In this document: in pieces, positions 49,749-62,600 of the stretch
Layout: each line of letters begins with the position of its first letter
Position numbering within the stretch: the stretch's first letter is position 1
NCBI GenBank assembly: GCA_026874595.1
Contig: CM049307.1
Span: 30,787,079-30,851,078, forward strand
From: Sipunculus nudus
Taxonomy: Eukaryota; Annelida; Sipuncula; Golfingiida; Sipunculidae
Reading direction: 5' to 3'
DNA length: 64,000 bases
Made by a program: the position numbers and the translations under genes
The notes under the pieces: model-generated
The model's input: the letters and a program-made list of their open reading frames with translations, nothing else
What the model was told of the DNA's origin: nothing
Databases searched by the model: none

Positions 49749-52700
49749 TTGAATAATGAAGGTCCGTGTAAATTGGTACAAGTGGAATTGATGTGAAAAT
49801 TTGTAACCTGACTATGAAGAATCATGAAAACATGATGAGAGCAACATTTATTTGCTGCATGCTTGTTTAGCCCACATAAAATTTGGGCAATTCAAGAGCT
49901 ACTCTCTGTAAGAGGTGCTGAAATAACACCTGCTGTTTGTTAGATTTGTATGTATTGTGTATATGACTGAATGGTCAAAGTAAGTTCTGAATATTGCTAT
50001 GGGATAAAGAAATAGGATCTCAAATGGTTGGTTCAAGACCATTAGTATCAGACATACTGAGAGCTAGCTCTCTCATGTTCAAGACAAGCCCTTGTAAAGA
50101 GAGCTGATCTCTCAAGTGCATTTTGAATTGTAAATTGTCAAGGATTGTCACAGATTTTTCTGATTGCTGTCTGCTACTGCTGACTTCTTCAACATCAGTA
50201 TTATTTTAATGGCTGTGGACATGTATTTAATGCAAAAATTGTATATTTTACAATATAGCAGGAAAAAATAGTATATAGATTATCTGTCTTTGAAAGAACA
50301 TCACTTCTTACATGGCTATGTGTGTAATGTTCCATTCAGTTATTCTCTGAAACAATACTGTGTTTGCTGAGCTTTTAGCTTATTTGGATGCAAGGTGCTT
50401 ACGTTTACAAAACACAGGAATGATTATGATCAGGTGGCTTTTCCTGTGACTTGTATATAAGGCATATTTTTTTTAGAAAAATACAGTCTTGTGCTGGCTG
50501 GGGTCTCAAGACGAATATTGTGGTAGGTTTCTACAATATTTCATGTTTATTGGGCTTTGTGTATGGTTTTGTATTACTATTTTCAGATGTAAGATGGTTT
50601 GTTTTAATAGCTATCCTTCACGGCATCAGATCTAGACCCTACTGTACTGTATGGAGATCAACATCATTATATGACTGTTTTAATGTCAGTGATAGACACA
50701 TGTATGTTATGGCTAGAATTTCATTTTTCATGAAAAACCACCATTTTCCGTTGGCAAAATCTTAGTTGTTGATTTCAGAATCTGTCTGAATAAGAATTCA
50801 TCCACAGAGTGCATCGATAACAGGTTGAATATTCATGGTGTTGGCTCTTGTGTGAATACAGGTATGCAGAGTAAACACAAGCCCATTTGAACCACTTGTC
50901 CTGTATAACGTGTCCATTATATTGAACCAGGTACCCTTGCTCAGATGTGGAACCTGTTGTAAAGGTTTTTTTTTTAGGCAGAAAAGGTTGTTAAAGTTTG
51001 TGCCAAACTGATGTGCTCTGTCAGATACTTCATCGTGGAAGAAGAGGTAGACAGGTTGTGATTTATTTTGATTGGACACTTATACTTGTTTATCATATCA
51101 GCTACTTACTACATTTTGATGCCCATTATCTTGTAGCTCACCCCTCACCCCTAGGATTTTTCTATATTATAAACATCTGCTTCCTCACCAGATCTCATCT
51201 TAATTTTCACAGCATCATGATCATCTCTGCCAGCTCTATAGGTCATGAAGCAGAGTCATATATACAGTGGAACCTGCCTGAAAGACCACCTGTCTTATAA
51301 GGCCACATGTCTATTAAGACCACCCTTTGGTGAACTGAAAGCTTTCACATTAGTTAAAACTGACCTGTCTAATAAGACCACCTGTCTAATAAGACCACCT
51401 TAGGCTAGCCCCATGGATGGTCCCATCACACGGGTCACTGCTCTCAGTCAAGTTTGTCTCCACAGCAAAGGAATACCTTAGTGTTATATAGATGATTAAT
51501 TATTATGTATTATGATATCACATGACTTTGTAAGCTGAAGAGCACTTCCAAATACACATTCAGACCTTTAGTAATTAGAAATAAAATGAAACATAAGTAA
51601 TAGTGCATTAAAAATTATATTTATTCTGTGATATTGAAGATATTAACCTGTGTGCAATACTTAAAATGTTTAAGGTCCCACTTTATGACAGTAAGATAAC
51701 TCAGAGTTCAGGGTGCAGCAATAATTTTAATCAAGAGTTGTAAGTGTAACACAAAAAAGGTCTCGACCATACACAAGTTTAAGTGTTGGTGGAAAGCTAT
51801 AGCACGAGATTCCTGGGTGGTGTGTTTTATCTGTGTGTCAGAATTTTATTTGCTTTCCTTTACTGTTCATGTTTGATTAGACTGGCACTTGACCTTAGGA
51901 TAGGGGAACAGTTGAGAGAAATGTTAATCTGTGTGGTAGACATGGGCTATGAAGCACAAAAATTTGCATATTTGTATAACAAACTAAACACAGCATGCCA
52001 GAGTGATATATTATATCACATGTACTAGTATGGCCAAAGATATTATAGGGATATTGTATATTGTTATTTATAAACAAATTACAGCCATGTGCTGTGACAA
52101 ATATGTATTGACAAGTAGTATATTTTCAGGTTATATTGAATTTTTTTTTCATATTAGTAGTGGTATATTGAGAATAATCAATAAGTCTTAACTGATACTC
52201 CTTATGACTTTGTGTATATGTGCTTAAAAGAATTGATTCATGACATGGTATTGATATGATTTGCATGTATGATAACACTTAATATAAGGGCATAGTGGTG
52301 CACTATTTAGAATGACTGAATTAAATGTATTTAGGCAGCTTGGCAGTAACATGTACTGCAGGAGTCTGACATATCTTTAAATAGTGAAACCCTGCTGGTT
52401 TTATTCTGGAGTGACAGAGTGGTTTTAATGATTTATCATGTAACCTTCCGTGTTGCAGTTTACGTATAAAGAGCAAATGAGTACTAAGTACCTAAATCAC
52501 ACTAAAATCACTCGTGTAAAACACTTAGAATGTCTTTCAATATTATATAACAGTGATATTTATTGCAGTGTATATAATTTAACGATTACTGCTTGAGTAA
52601 ATTTGCCAGGCTCAGCAAACAAGAAAACACTGAGAGATGTCATTTCAGAGGCAGGAAGCATACAGCCTAACATATAGCACCACCATTTGACACAGATAGT

Positions 52701-55700
52701 ATACAGCTTAATATGCTTTACTACCATTCTATGGAAAGATAATGATAGTGTATAGCTAAATATGCTGTACTGCCATTTCATTGACAGAGAGTGTAAAGCT
52801 TAAGTACCTTGAAATGCAATGCTTCCATTTGAGTGTCAGGCTTTGTATAGCTTAGTATAGCATTTTCCATTTGAGTGAGTGACAAGGTATGGATAAAAGG
52901 CATCTCCACATGAACATATCCCTCCGTATATTCAGTATAATGTTTACCTGGCACAATGTACAAATCTGTATAACAATTTTTCTCCGTAGTAAAAATACAG
53001 GATATAAGTAAAACAAATCAACTTGGTGTCAGTATGGAAGGTTCAAGGTCACTACTGTGTAGCTTCAGTAAATTTGTATATGTTTGCTTACATATCTATG
53101 ATATTCAGAATCCAGAGTGCTTTGGCAGGTTTTATGTACTATAATATGTCCTTGCATCATGATCTCATGATTCTTTATGTTATGTACATAATCCTTTATT
53201 ATGTTTATGGGAGCGTGTACTTATGATTTGTGCAAGCCCAAGTTCCATTTTATCTTTCTGCTTGTGTAAATATATGGTCACATGTATGGTGCTGTTTTAT
53301 GGTATAGTGTACAGAAGTTTACAGAGTGACACAATGTTTACCTGAATTTATCTCACACCAGTTCCTAGATTGACCACCAGATGGCTCCCTATCAGGGTGA
53401 CACATCTATACCTCTTCCTATTTGGGTGTTTAAATGGCTTCTTGTCTGCTACTTGTATTGTCCCTGGTGACGTCTGCTCTATGTATTTTCCCTGGTACAG
53501 CCTGGTCATTTGTTGTTTGGTATATTTTGTGTTTATGCCTTGAGATGAGACAGCGATCTGCTGTATTCTCAGCAGACTCACACATGGTAACTAGCTCAGT
53601 TTGTTCTTTGTTTATATGCTTTCCTATGCATGTCTTGAGAAGCATCATCCTGCAGGTAATGCCAGGTATCATGCTGGTGCTATAATAATCTGTTGCTAAT
53701 AGCAACACCAAGAGCCTCTGGCATTTACAATACTACTTTGTCGCATGCCTGATAAAAAAAAGTGATACCATTAATTTCTTCCATAGATGCTGTGTACATA
53801 TTTTGCTAAATGATTACTATCAATTTATTAAAAGGACATGGAGACTTGGGTTTTTTTTAAAATACTTCTCAACCTCACTTCCCCATTCCCCACAGCCGGA
53901 GCATCCTCATACTACCACTTGGACTAATCTGAATCTGACTTTGGAACCAGTAACATTTAAAATAGAGAAGCAGAAGTGTTTTTCATCAGGAATCCTAGCC
54001 CCCCCCCCCCCCCCCAACACACACAGATGCACCTACTTGTATAGCTGTTGTTGTTCACTATGGACCATGCTGAACTCTGTGCCATTAAAAACTTGAGGTG
54101 ATACTTGTATGCTCAGTCTGTAGTGATCAACATTTAGTCCATGTCACTACTGATGAAGCATATAAATATTACCTTGAGATTTTTAGACAGAATGAAACAT
54201 AGTCTGTGGTGACCCACATCAAGTTCTGTAAAGAAAGCAGACATATTCTGTACACCTCAGCATCTCAGAAACCAGCAATACAGTAGATCTCCACTTCACA
54301 CCCCCCCCCCCCCCCCTCTTGAATTTCACATGGTTACATTGAGGCACAATTAGACTAATTAATCATATATCAGGATGATTATTTATTTTGTAGGATATGT
54401 ATTGATATCTAAAACTTTACATTTGATATGAATTGCTGATCAGTCCCATATCATCTGTTAAGGGGTTGGGTGTTAAGGTGAGCAGCATACCACTGTACAC
54501 ATTGTTACAGTGTTTTTGTTTTGTAAGCGGGCTGGTTATATTCCTGTTTAAGCAGTATGTTGGTGGTGCAGGGTATTTTTTTTTATTTCTGAGTACTGTG
54601 TGACTCTGGGATGGCCCAGATGATCAGCTTAGATACCATCAGATCAGAATTACTGATACTGGTCCCTGGGAGCCAGACAGGCTGACAGTGACACAGATCC
54701 CATTGTGTGTACTTCCTCTTTCAAAACCACACACCTTGAAGGTTAAGTGTACATGATGTTTGTAAACAATGTCTGATGTTGTGGTAAATAAATGTTATTG
54801 CCACTGTGTGGGCAATCAGTCTTAGTGTTTGTATGAATTCTTGTGAAAATTAACCAATTTTCATCAGTAAGTTTCTTTTTAAATCTTATTGTACTTTGTA
54901 CTTAATATTAGGAAATATTACCTTTCATGCATGTAATTTTGACATGTTTACGTAATATGGCACCTGTTTCCCCTGGACTTTGTATTATTGTCAGTAATGT
55001 TAACTTAGATTCCTTAGGTAATTTTGCAAGGTGCTAGATGCTACTTATTTTGTTACACCACTGGTAGCTTTGATGTGTTTGCATCCATACTTTGGGTTTC
55101 TTTTGCCTGCATTATTTTGTAATCTCTATTTATCTATTTAATCACTTTAAAGGCTTTAAGCAGTTTTATAGTTTTGTATTTCATTTTCTTGCTTGCATGT
55201 GGTATATAAGAATTTTTCTGGTGTTATATTTTTATTATTTACATGCTGTTCATCTGATCCTACCTGCTAAGCCACTGCAATAACTGTTTTATCTTTGTGG
55301 GAACATACATCTGCTTAGATCAGGACTGGAGAGGTCTTTTAGCCTTCTTTCCTGTGTGTGAAATAGAGGACATGATAAGCAATGTTTAGACAGAAGCATT
55401 TCTGGTGTGTTTTTGTGCTCTGACATGTATCTTTAATTTACAATATTGATGCCTTGAGACAGGTTGATGTCAGATAGTCACAAGAGAAACTGAGGCACTG
55501 TTTACTGAAGCTGATAATTGTTAAGAACTTAATGTTACGCAGTGTACTTGATTTGTAATGAAGCCATGAAAAAAAACTTCATCAAAAACAAGCCATCAAC
55601 TTAAACCAAAATGATTTATGAGAATGATTTCATTAGGGTCACATTCTTAATATGTGATAGTTGCCCACCGTTTACTCTTGGTTACCCACTAGGTCACAGG

Positions 55701-56995
55701 AGTACATCTTGTGATATCTGCACTTATGAAGAGGTCACTAGTTTAATGTATTAACTTGTATTTTTTATCCCCTTTTTTCTACGCAGTATCTTCAATATGT
55801 TTATGAGTTAGTAGCTGAACTTCACACTTGATTTGTACATTTCTCAACTTTGTAATTCAAGAATCTCCAAATGACAATGGTGACACAGTAAATGTGTGTA
55901 TTTATGTTTTGATAGTTTTTACATTTATAATTGATACAAGTAGAAACAGGGATGTTTGCAACATTATGTAAGACAAGAATTAAGCTGAATTTTTCCGTAT
56001 TTATCATTTAATTCAGTGATGTGACTCAGTATCAGAGTATATCAGATCAAGAGACTTGGTATATAAATACATTGCTGAAGAAGCTGGAAAATGGCAAACA
56101 TTGTTTAATGTCCAAACAGTAAATACACATATATAAGGGGAGGGGTCACCAAATCTTATATTTTCATACCATTCATCTTGATAAAATGTACACATTTACG
56201 TTTGAAACATTTAATCAGTGTGATTTGAAATATTTAACATGGCTGTAATTTTAATAGTACAGTACATACCATGTAAATAATACAAGACTTTTGGATTTGC
56301 TCAGGTAGGAGCATTTATGGGGAGTATTTATATCCAGGATATATGTATACATGAAATTTATTCTGGTCACATGGTTCATATATGACCTGATGGATTGTGC
56401 TAGAATATATTAATATATTGTCACTGTTTTATACATAACCGGAAATTTAATCACAAACTTAGAAAACAAAGTTTTAATTGCTTGGGAATTGAGATGCAAG
56501 ATTTTTTATTTTACTGTTTTTTCATTGGGAACTGCTTGATGTAGTGTTTATGATATCAGATGTCTTCACATTCCAAAAAAATATATCCAAGTTGTATATG
56601 AGCAGATTTACACTTTACTTTCAACTTTGAACAAAGGGCAAGCCTCCCCTCAAATATGACTTGGCATGAGGTCAAAGGTCATTCACTGGTTGAACTACAT
56701 CAAGACTTGCTTTAACTGTGATTTAGCATTTGCATTTTGTTCAGCTTGTAAAACTAAATGTGGATATTAGCTACTGAATATTTAAAGATTTTTGTAAAGG
56801 TCTTCCACATATACATGTGCAGTGTGTACATGTTATTGATCAGTTTTTAAATTGTTTGTGATAGGCTTACTGTCGTCCATTAATGTTAGCTAATTTCCGC
56901 CACAGTAGTTATATAGATTTACAAGACAATTTTGTGAACACAAAGTTAAATAAAGAGTGAAATCATCACCATGTGTTTTGTCTTGAATAAGCAGG
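49749..56995. other. Long non-coding stretch with C tracts
   Basis: No gene recognised in about 7.2 kb. Contains C-runs at 53999-54015 and 54301-54317 and a repeat at about 51263-51405. Small ORFs (for example 53434-53685) show no domain. Confidence 0.4.
51263..51405 (+). repeat. TACAGTGGAACCTG repeat with AAGACCACCTGTC units
   Basis: Starts like the MITE-like element at 14371 and contains five imperfect copies of 'TAATAAGACCACCTGTC'. No matching inverted end was found. Confidence 0.6.
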
Positions 56996-57600
56996 TGCCC
57001 TATGGTAATCACCCTGTCCATCTGTCTGTCCGGCCACCTATTCCTCCACAAATTTGTTTTCAGATACTGACTCCAGTTTGGGTTGACAGATTGGCTTCAA
57101 ACTTGATTTAAACATAGGCCACCACTAAAGTAAGATTCTATTGATTTTGGGGTCATGAGGTCTAAGGTGAAGGTCACAGGACCCACATCTTAAAAAAGAT
57201 TGTGGGTGTATTTTAAGCCAAACTTTTCATCACAAACTTCTTTATCTTTATCTTCCACATATAGTTCCCCTGCGATTGGGAGAAGATCCTTGTCAATTTT
57301 GGGGTTTCAAGGTCGAAGTGCTCATCCATTACAAATTTCAATTGATGACAACTTGAATATGGGTTGACAGATTGGCTCTAAACTTTATTAAATAAATGGC
57401 CCACCATATAAGTTTAAAGTCCTTTTGATTTAAGGGTTTAAGGTGAAGGTCACAAACCCAACATCTTTAAAAATTATGGATGCATTTTAAACCAGTCTTT
57501 TCATCCGAAACCTTCCATCTTACACATATGGCTAACCTGTCAACAGGAGAAAACTTTAGATTTTGAGGTCACCAGGTCAGGACCACTGAACAGAGCTTTT
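56996..57600 (+). repeat. AGGTCA-rich repeat, third locus
   Basis: Starts GTGCCCTATGGTAATCACCCTG with CTGTC runs, then two to three diverged units of the kind seen at 33730-35130 and 45150-46030. Confidence 0.55.
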
Positions 57601-58515
57601 TAGCAAACCTGTGAGTTTATGTAATGGTGTGGCATCGTCCATCTTCAATATGTAAACCAATACCATCTCAAAGACTGCCAGAGCCAACATCATCAAATTT
57701 TATGCAAAAATCTGTTTTTGCTTATTTTTATGCCCCCGCCACAAAGTGGCCGGGGAATATAGTTTTACCTATGTCCGTCATTCCGAAATCAAACAGTTGT
57801 ACAGACTTTTTTTCCCAATGCCTGCAGATATTGGCCTGATTTTTGGTGTGTGGGCAGATAATGACCAGTTACAGATAGAGTTCGCATTTCGTCCCGGTTG
57901 ACCTACTTTTGACCGTTTTACGGCTCCTAAACTTAGAAAATTTCATGAAAAATAGAAATTTTCATGACAAATACACATGTACAGATTTTTTTCGCAATGC
58001 CTGCAGATATTGGCCTGATTTTTGGTGTGTAGGCATATAATGACCAGTTACAGATCGAGTTCGCTTTTCGTCCCAGCTGACCTACTTTTGACCGTTTTAC
58101 GGCTCCTAAACTTAGAAAATTTCATGAAAAATAGAAATTTTCATGACAAATACACATGTACGGACTTTTTTTCACAATGCCTGCAGATATTGGCCTGATT
58201 TTTAGTGTGTGGGCAGATAATGACCAGTTACAGACCGAGTTCGCGTTTCGTCCTGGTTGACCTACTTTTGACTGTTTTACGGTTCCTAAAGTTTGAAAAT
58301 TTCATGAAAAATAGAAATTTTCATGACAAATACACATGTACGGACTTTTTTTCGCAATGCCTGCAGATATTGGCCTGATTTTTGGTGTGTGGGTAGATAA
58401 TGACCAGTTACAGATCGAGTTCGCGTTTCGTCCTGGTTGACCTACTTTTGACGGCTCCTAAACTTAGAAAAATTCATGAAAAATTCATGACAAATACACA
58501 TGTACAGCTGTTTTT

Positions 58516-61500
58516 AGCCCTCAGCTCATAGGCTGATGGGCTATTGTCGTCACCCAAGCTGTCCGTCTGTCTGTCCGGTGTCTGTCCGTCAGTCTGTCAG
58601 TTCCGCGTCCGTTAACTTTTACCTTGTGAGCGGGATATCTCTAAAAGGATTCACCATTGGAATTTTATTTCATCAGTGAAGATGTATATTGATAAAATCT
58701 CTGTAAAGATCGAAGATGGGTGACCTTGACCCGTTTTTAGCTCAGCTGACTATAAGTCATCTGAGCTATAGTCGTGGTCCATTGTCTGTCGTCCGTCCGT
58801 CTGTCCGTCCGTCCGTCCGTCTGTCCGTCCGTCTGTAGATGTGGCACGTTTTGAAACCGTAAGACCAAGGAATACAAAATTCGGCATTATGTTAGATGTC
58901 CCAAAGATCTCCTACCAAGCCGAAAACTGGGTCTTTGCGACTTTGTTCCTATGAGAAATTAAGGAAAAACCTCAATTTTTTATTAAAAACCTATTTTCAC
59001 ACTTCAGGGCTGCCTAATATCAAAACCACTCATCTGTTTTTCCTCATATTTACCATAAATATTCCTCTATATAGTTCCTATGTACATGCTTGAAATTATG
59101 TCTGTATTTTATAATTTAAAAAAGTTATGGGCCAGAACATAATGCATTTTGTAAAATATCAGGAAAGATATTTGATCACTTAACACAAAACATGTTAAAG
59201 CTATGGACTTTTTTTCAAGTAATATAACTTTAATTAATCAAAATTAAATTGTATACCCAAAATTAGATCAAAATCTTTTACATTTTTTAAAATATTAACA
59301 AAAATAAAAAATTGGTACCTTAAATTTTGCCCAACTTTGACCATGGCACGTTTTTTTCCTGTAAGTACTGTGGATTTAATTTTCTCAGCATGTTTTTGTT
59401 AGCATTTTGTCTGTTAACACCAAAAATTTGAAACCAGTTGATCAAAAACTGTAGATTTTATTCAAGTTTTCAAGCACCATGTAACATATTGTTTACATCA
59501 GGCTGGTGTTATGCAGTTTGCAAGAGCTCAGCTCCCCTGCTTCAGCTCTCAGTTCCTTAAATTTGGCATACAATTAGATATCTCCAAAATCCCCTACCAT
59601 GCCAAGAATTTGGTGACTAGGACTTAATACCTTTGAGATATTAATGAAAAACATCATTTTTCAATTAAAAACCCATTGTTACACTTTAATACTGCCTATT
59701 ATCAAAACCACTGATCTGACTTTAATCATATATAATATACATATTTTTCTATACATTCTTTGTGCACATGCCAGAAATGATGTCAGTATTGCGTAATTTT
59801 TTTAAGTTATGGGCCCAAACATAATGCACTTTGTAAAAAATCAAGAAATATATTTACTCCCTTAACAAGGGGCTTGCTGAAGCTAGAGATTTTTTGTCAG
59901 GGATGTAACATTATTTAATCAAGATTCAATTGAATACCCAAAATTAGTTTGGAATTTTTAAAATTTTATAAGTTATTAGTATAAATATAAAATTAGTACC
60001 TTAAATTTTGCCCAGTTTTGACCATTTCACGTTTGTTTCTTGTGAGCTCTGTTTATATAATTTTCATATCATGCACACTTTTTTAGTTTAGAAAGCTGAA
60101 AGAAATTGGCCAAAAATTGTAGCTTTTATTAATGTTTTTATGAGACCATGTCAGACCTTGGCTCTCCCCAGCCACTCTTGAGTCACCTGTATGTTGACCT
60201 TGTTGAACTTTCAGCAAATTATGCACTCTTGAGGCGAGGCATATACTTGGGCAGCCAGGCAGCTTATGGCCAGCCACAGTTGATCCAGGTGTCCAACCCA
60301 ACTCATCTAGTAGTTTTAACCAACAACATAACAATAAACAATAAATTAATCAATTTTTATTGGTTTTTAATAACAAATTAAAGAAAAATAGAAAAGGAAT
60401 TTGTTAGTTTATAATTATAGGGAATTAACTTGCAGTTACTGATGATATAAGAATATTGTATCGATGGATAGAATGTCACATATTCCAAATAACACCATGC
60501 AGTCACCTATGGCATTTTTCAGTTCAATTTTAATAATAAAAAAGTAAATCGTATTATTCATTACTAATCATTAGGGATCATATGAACGAAATTAATGATA
60601 GACAAAGATGCTGTTGATAATATTAATCTAGATTCCTACTGTGTCTAGTTTGTACATTGATGTGAAATTAGTCCAAAATGAATATATTACATTTTTTTTT
60701 AATATAAATAAAAGCCAGAAAACCAGGTACTTATCATCATTATTTAAATGTGTGAATTTTGTACATTCTGGATTCTCAACACCATTGTTTGGTGAAAACT
60801 GAATAAATACCAGACAATATACTTTGCAATTGTATTTAAATACGAATATGAATATGTACTCCATTATAAAATTTCTTGCATAAAGAATGGGAATTCAGGT
60901 AAAAATGAAAGTATATGAATACCAGTGCAAATACTTTCCAAATGTATTCATGAATGCATTCATGAATATATTCTTTAATATTATTTTAATAATCATTTCA
61001 GTTATATTTCATTTTAAAAATCATACGATTCTCTTATTATTTTTAATAAAAATTATATCTGGGACAATATTTGTAATTATTTTTAATAAATAGTTAAACT
61101 CTTATATTATATGTTCTGCTTATAAGTTATATGGCCAAGTCAAAATCTGTGTGACAATAGTACTCCATTTGTTAATAAAAAAAATTAAATCAATTCTCTT
61201 CTCCGTCTCCAAAGGTACTTTCAAAATCATACATAAGCTAAACAACAACTTGTAATACAGCTTATACTTATTACCACACAAAACCAGCATGTGCCTCATT
61301 TCTAAATCATATTTTTTTATCATATATAACAGCTGAGCGCCGTGACCCATAGGTCCCTTGTTCTACATTTTAGAGCTGATTATAGAAAAACACTCAGAAG
61401 TTTATATCTCAAGAACCATTGTGTGGATTTTCACAAAACTTATTATGATCATTGGGACTGATGGTCTGTATGTGCTGCACAATTTTGGTGGCACCACCTG

Positions 61501-61806
61501 CAATTTCTGATTTTTTAATGAAATTTTATCGGATTTTTTCAATTTTGGCCTTTTGTGCAGGATATCTCCAAAGGTATTCAACACAGAAACTTCATTTCTT
61601 CAGTGCTATTGCATTATATTTACAAAATCTTGGTCAAGTTCAAAGATGGGTGATCTTGACCTACTTTTCAAGGTCACAGAGCTTAGTATAGAAAAAAACT
61701 TAGGAGCTTATTTCTCAGGAAGCATTTGGTGGATTGTTATGAAACATGGTATATACCTCTCCAATTGAAATTTATAAATGATTATCAACTTTTGCTAATA
61801 TTCTAG
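58516..61806 (+). mobile_element. Element inserted into family A copy 2
   Basis: Begins directly after TTTTT with AGCCCTCAGC, hairpin with GCTGATGGGCT, then GTCTGTCCG runs; ends CTAATATTCTAG (CTAG 61803-61806), followed by the remaining TTT of the interrupted T tract. Its own units (GATGGGTGACCTTGACC near 58720 and GATGGGTGATCTTGACC near 61647) are interrupted by a family B element. Confidence 0.65.
58739..61363 (+). mobile_element. Family B element, nested at the third level
   Basis: Starts after TTTTT with AGCTCAGCTGACT-ATA-AGTCATCTGAGCT (13-bp stem, one mismatch), then a CCGTC/CTGTC microsatellite (58786-58836). Ends near 61363 with CAGCTGAGC, the GACCCATAGGTC near-palindrome and CCTTGTTCTA. 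The core holds two ~687-bp repeats (from ~58880 and ~59567). The 3' exit point is approximate. No transposase ORF. Confidence 0.6.
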
Positions 61807-62436
61807 TTTCGCAATGCAATGCTTACAGATACTGGCCTAATGTTTGGTCTGTGGGCGCATAATGACCACTTACAGATCGAGTTCGCGTTTCGTCCCAGTT
61901 ACCTATTTTTCACCATATGACAGATCCTGAACATAAAAAATTTCATGAAAGACAGAAATTTTCATGAAAAATGCACATATATGGACTTTTTTTCACAATG
62001 CCTGCAGATACTGACCTGATTTTTGGTGTGTTGCTTGATAATGACCCTTTACAGATCAAGTTTGCATTTGGCCCTTGTTGACCTACTTTTGACCATACAA
62101 CACTTCCTGAACTTAAAAATTTTACAAAATTTAAAAAATGTTTCTAATTTGCCCCAGGCGGGGGCATTCGTGTCGTTCCGACACATCTAGTTTGCTATCT
62201 GCATTAACTTAGATTTTATAGGGAAAAATTTTTTAAATCTTCACCTCCAAACCTGTCCAGCCAAATTGTTCACAATTTCACAGAAATAATCCCTGAAACA
62301 ATCTCAAGTTTACTTGTATGGTTCCAGTAAGGTGAATTTTGGCTGAGTTACAGGAAGCTGAACTTGGTCATTTAATCAAAAAAAGGATACTAGATAACAA
62401 TCCCAGAAATGGTTGGAGCTATCATCACCAGTTTTT

Positions 62437-62600
62437 AGCTCAGCTGACTGTGAGCTATAGCGATCACTCTTTGTCTGTAGTCTGTCTGGCCCTTAACCGC
62501 TTGACCTGGAATCTCTGTTTTCCCATATACTTCAAGCTATGGGGCTCCAAAGTACACCCAAGAAAAATGAAAATTTGATACAAAAGCTCAAGTATTTTTT
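62437..62600 (+). repeat. Short family B fragment
   Basis: TTTTTAGCTCAGCTGACTGTGAGCTATAG start with a shortened hairpin, then about 150 bp before another family B start interrupts it after a T6 tract. Confidence 0.5.

Larger units (their letters stand above)
57730..62190 (+). mobile_element. Family A element copy 2, split by a nested insertion
   Basis: 5' ATGCCCCCGCC at 57730-57740 after T5; 3' GGCGGGGGCAT at 62157-62167, GTGTCG-TTC-CGACAC hairpin and CTAG at 62187-62190, then TTT. Core units lie at 57793, 57980, 58161 and 58339; a fifth is cut at about 58501-58515 and resumes at 61807 (TTTCGCAATGC). The 3.3 kb between is another element. The two parts share the unit sequence of copy 1. Confidence 0.75.

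Noticed and set aside
53434-53685. 83-codon ORF starting MASCLLLVLSLVTSALC, signal-peptide-like
   Set aside because: No downstream domain, no Cys pattern, no splice partner found, and overlapping ORFs on the other strand. Chance in a long non-coding stretch is more likely.
58786-58836. Regular short repeats resembling a CRISPR-like array
   Set aside because: It is a CCGTC/CTGTC microsatellite at the start of a transposable element in animal DNA; no spacers.
60083-60381. Overlapping ORFs on both strands (77-83 codons) in the unique part of a family B element
   Set aside because: No recognisable transposase, reverse transcriptase or host domain; too short to call. Only noted as possible captured sequence.
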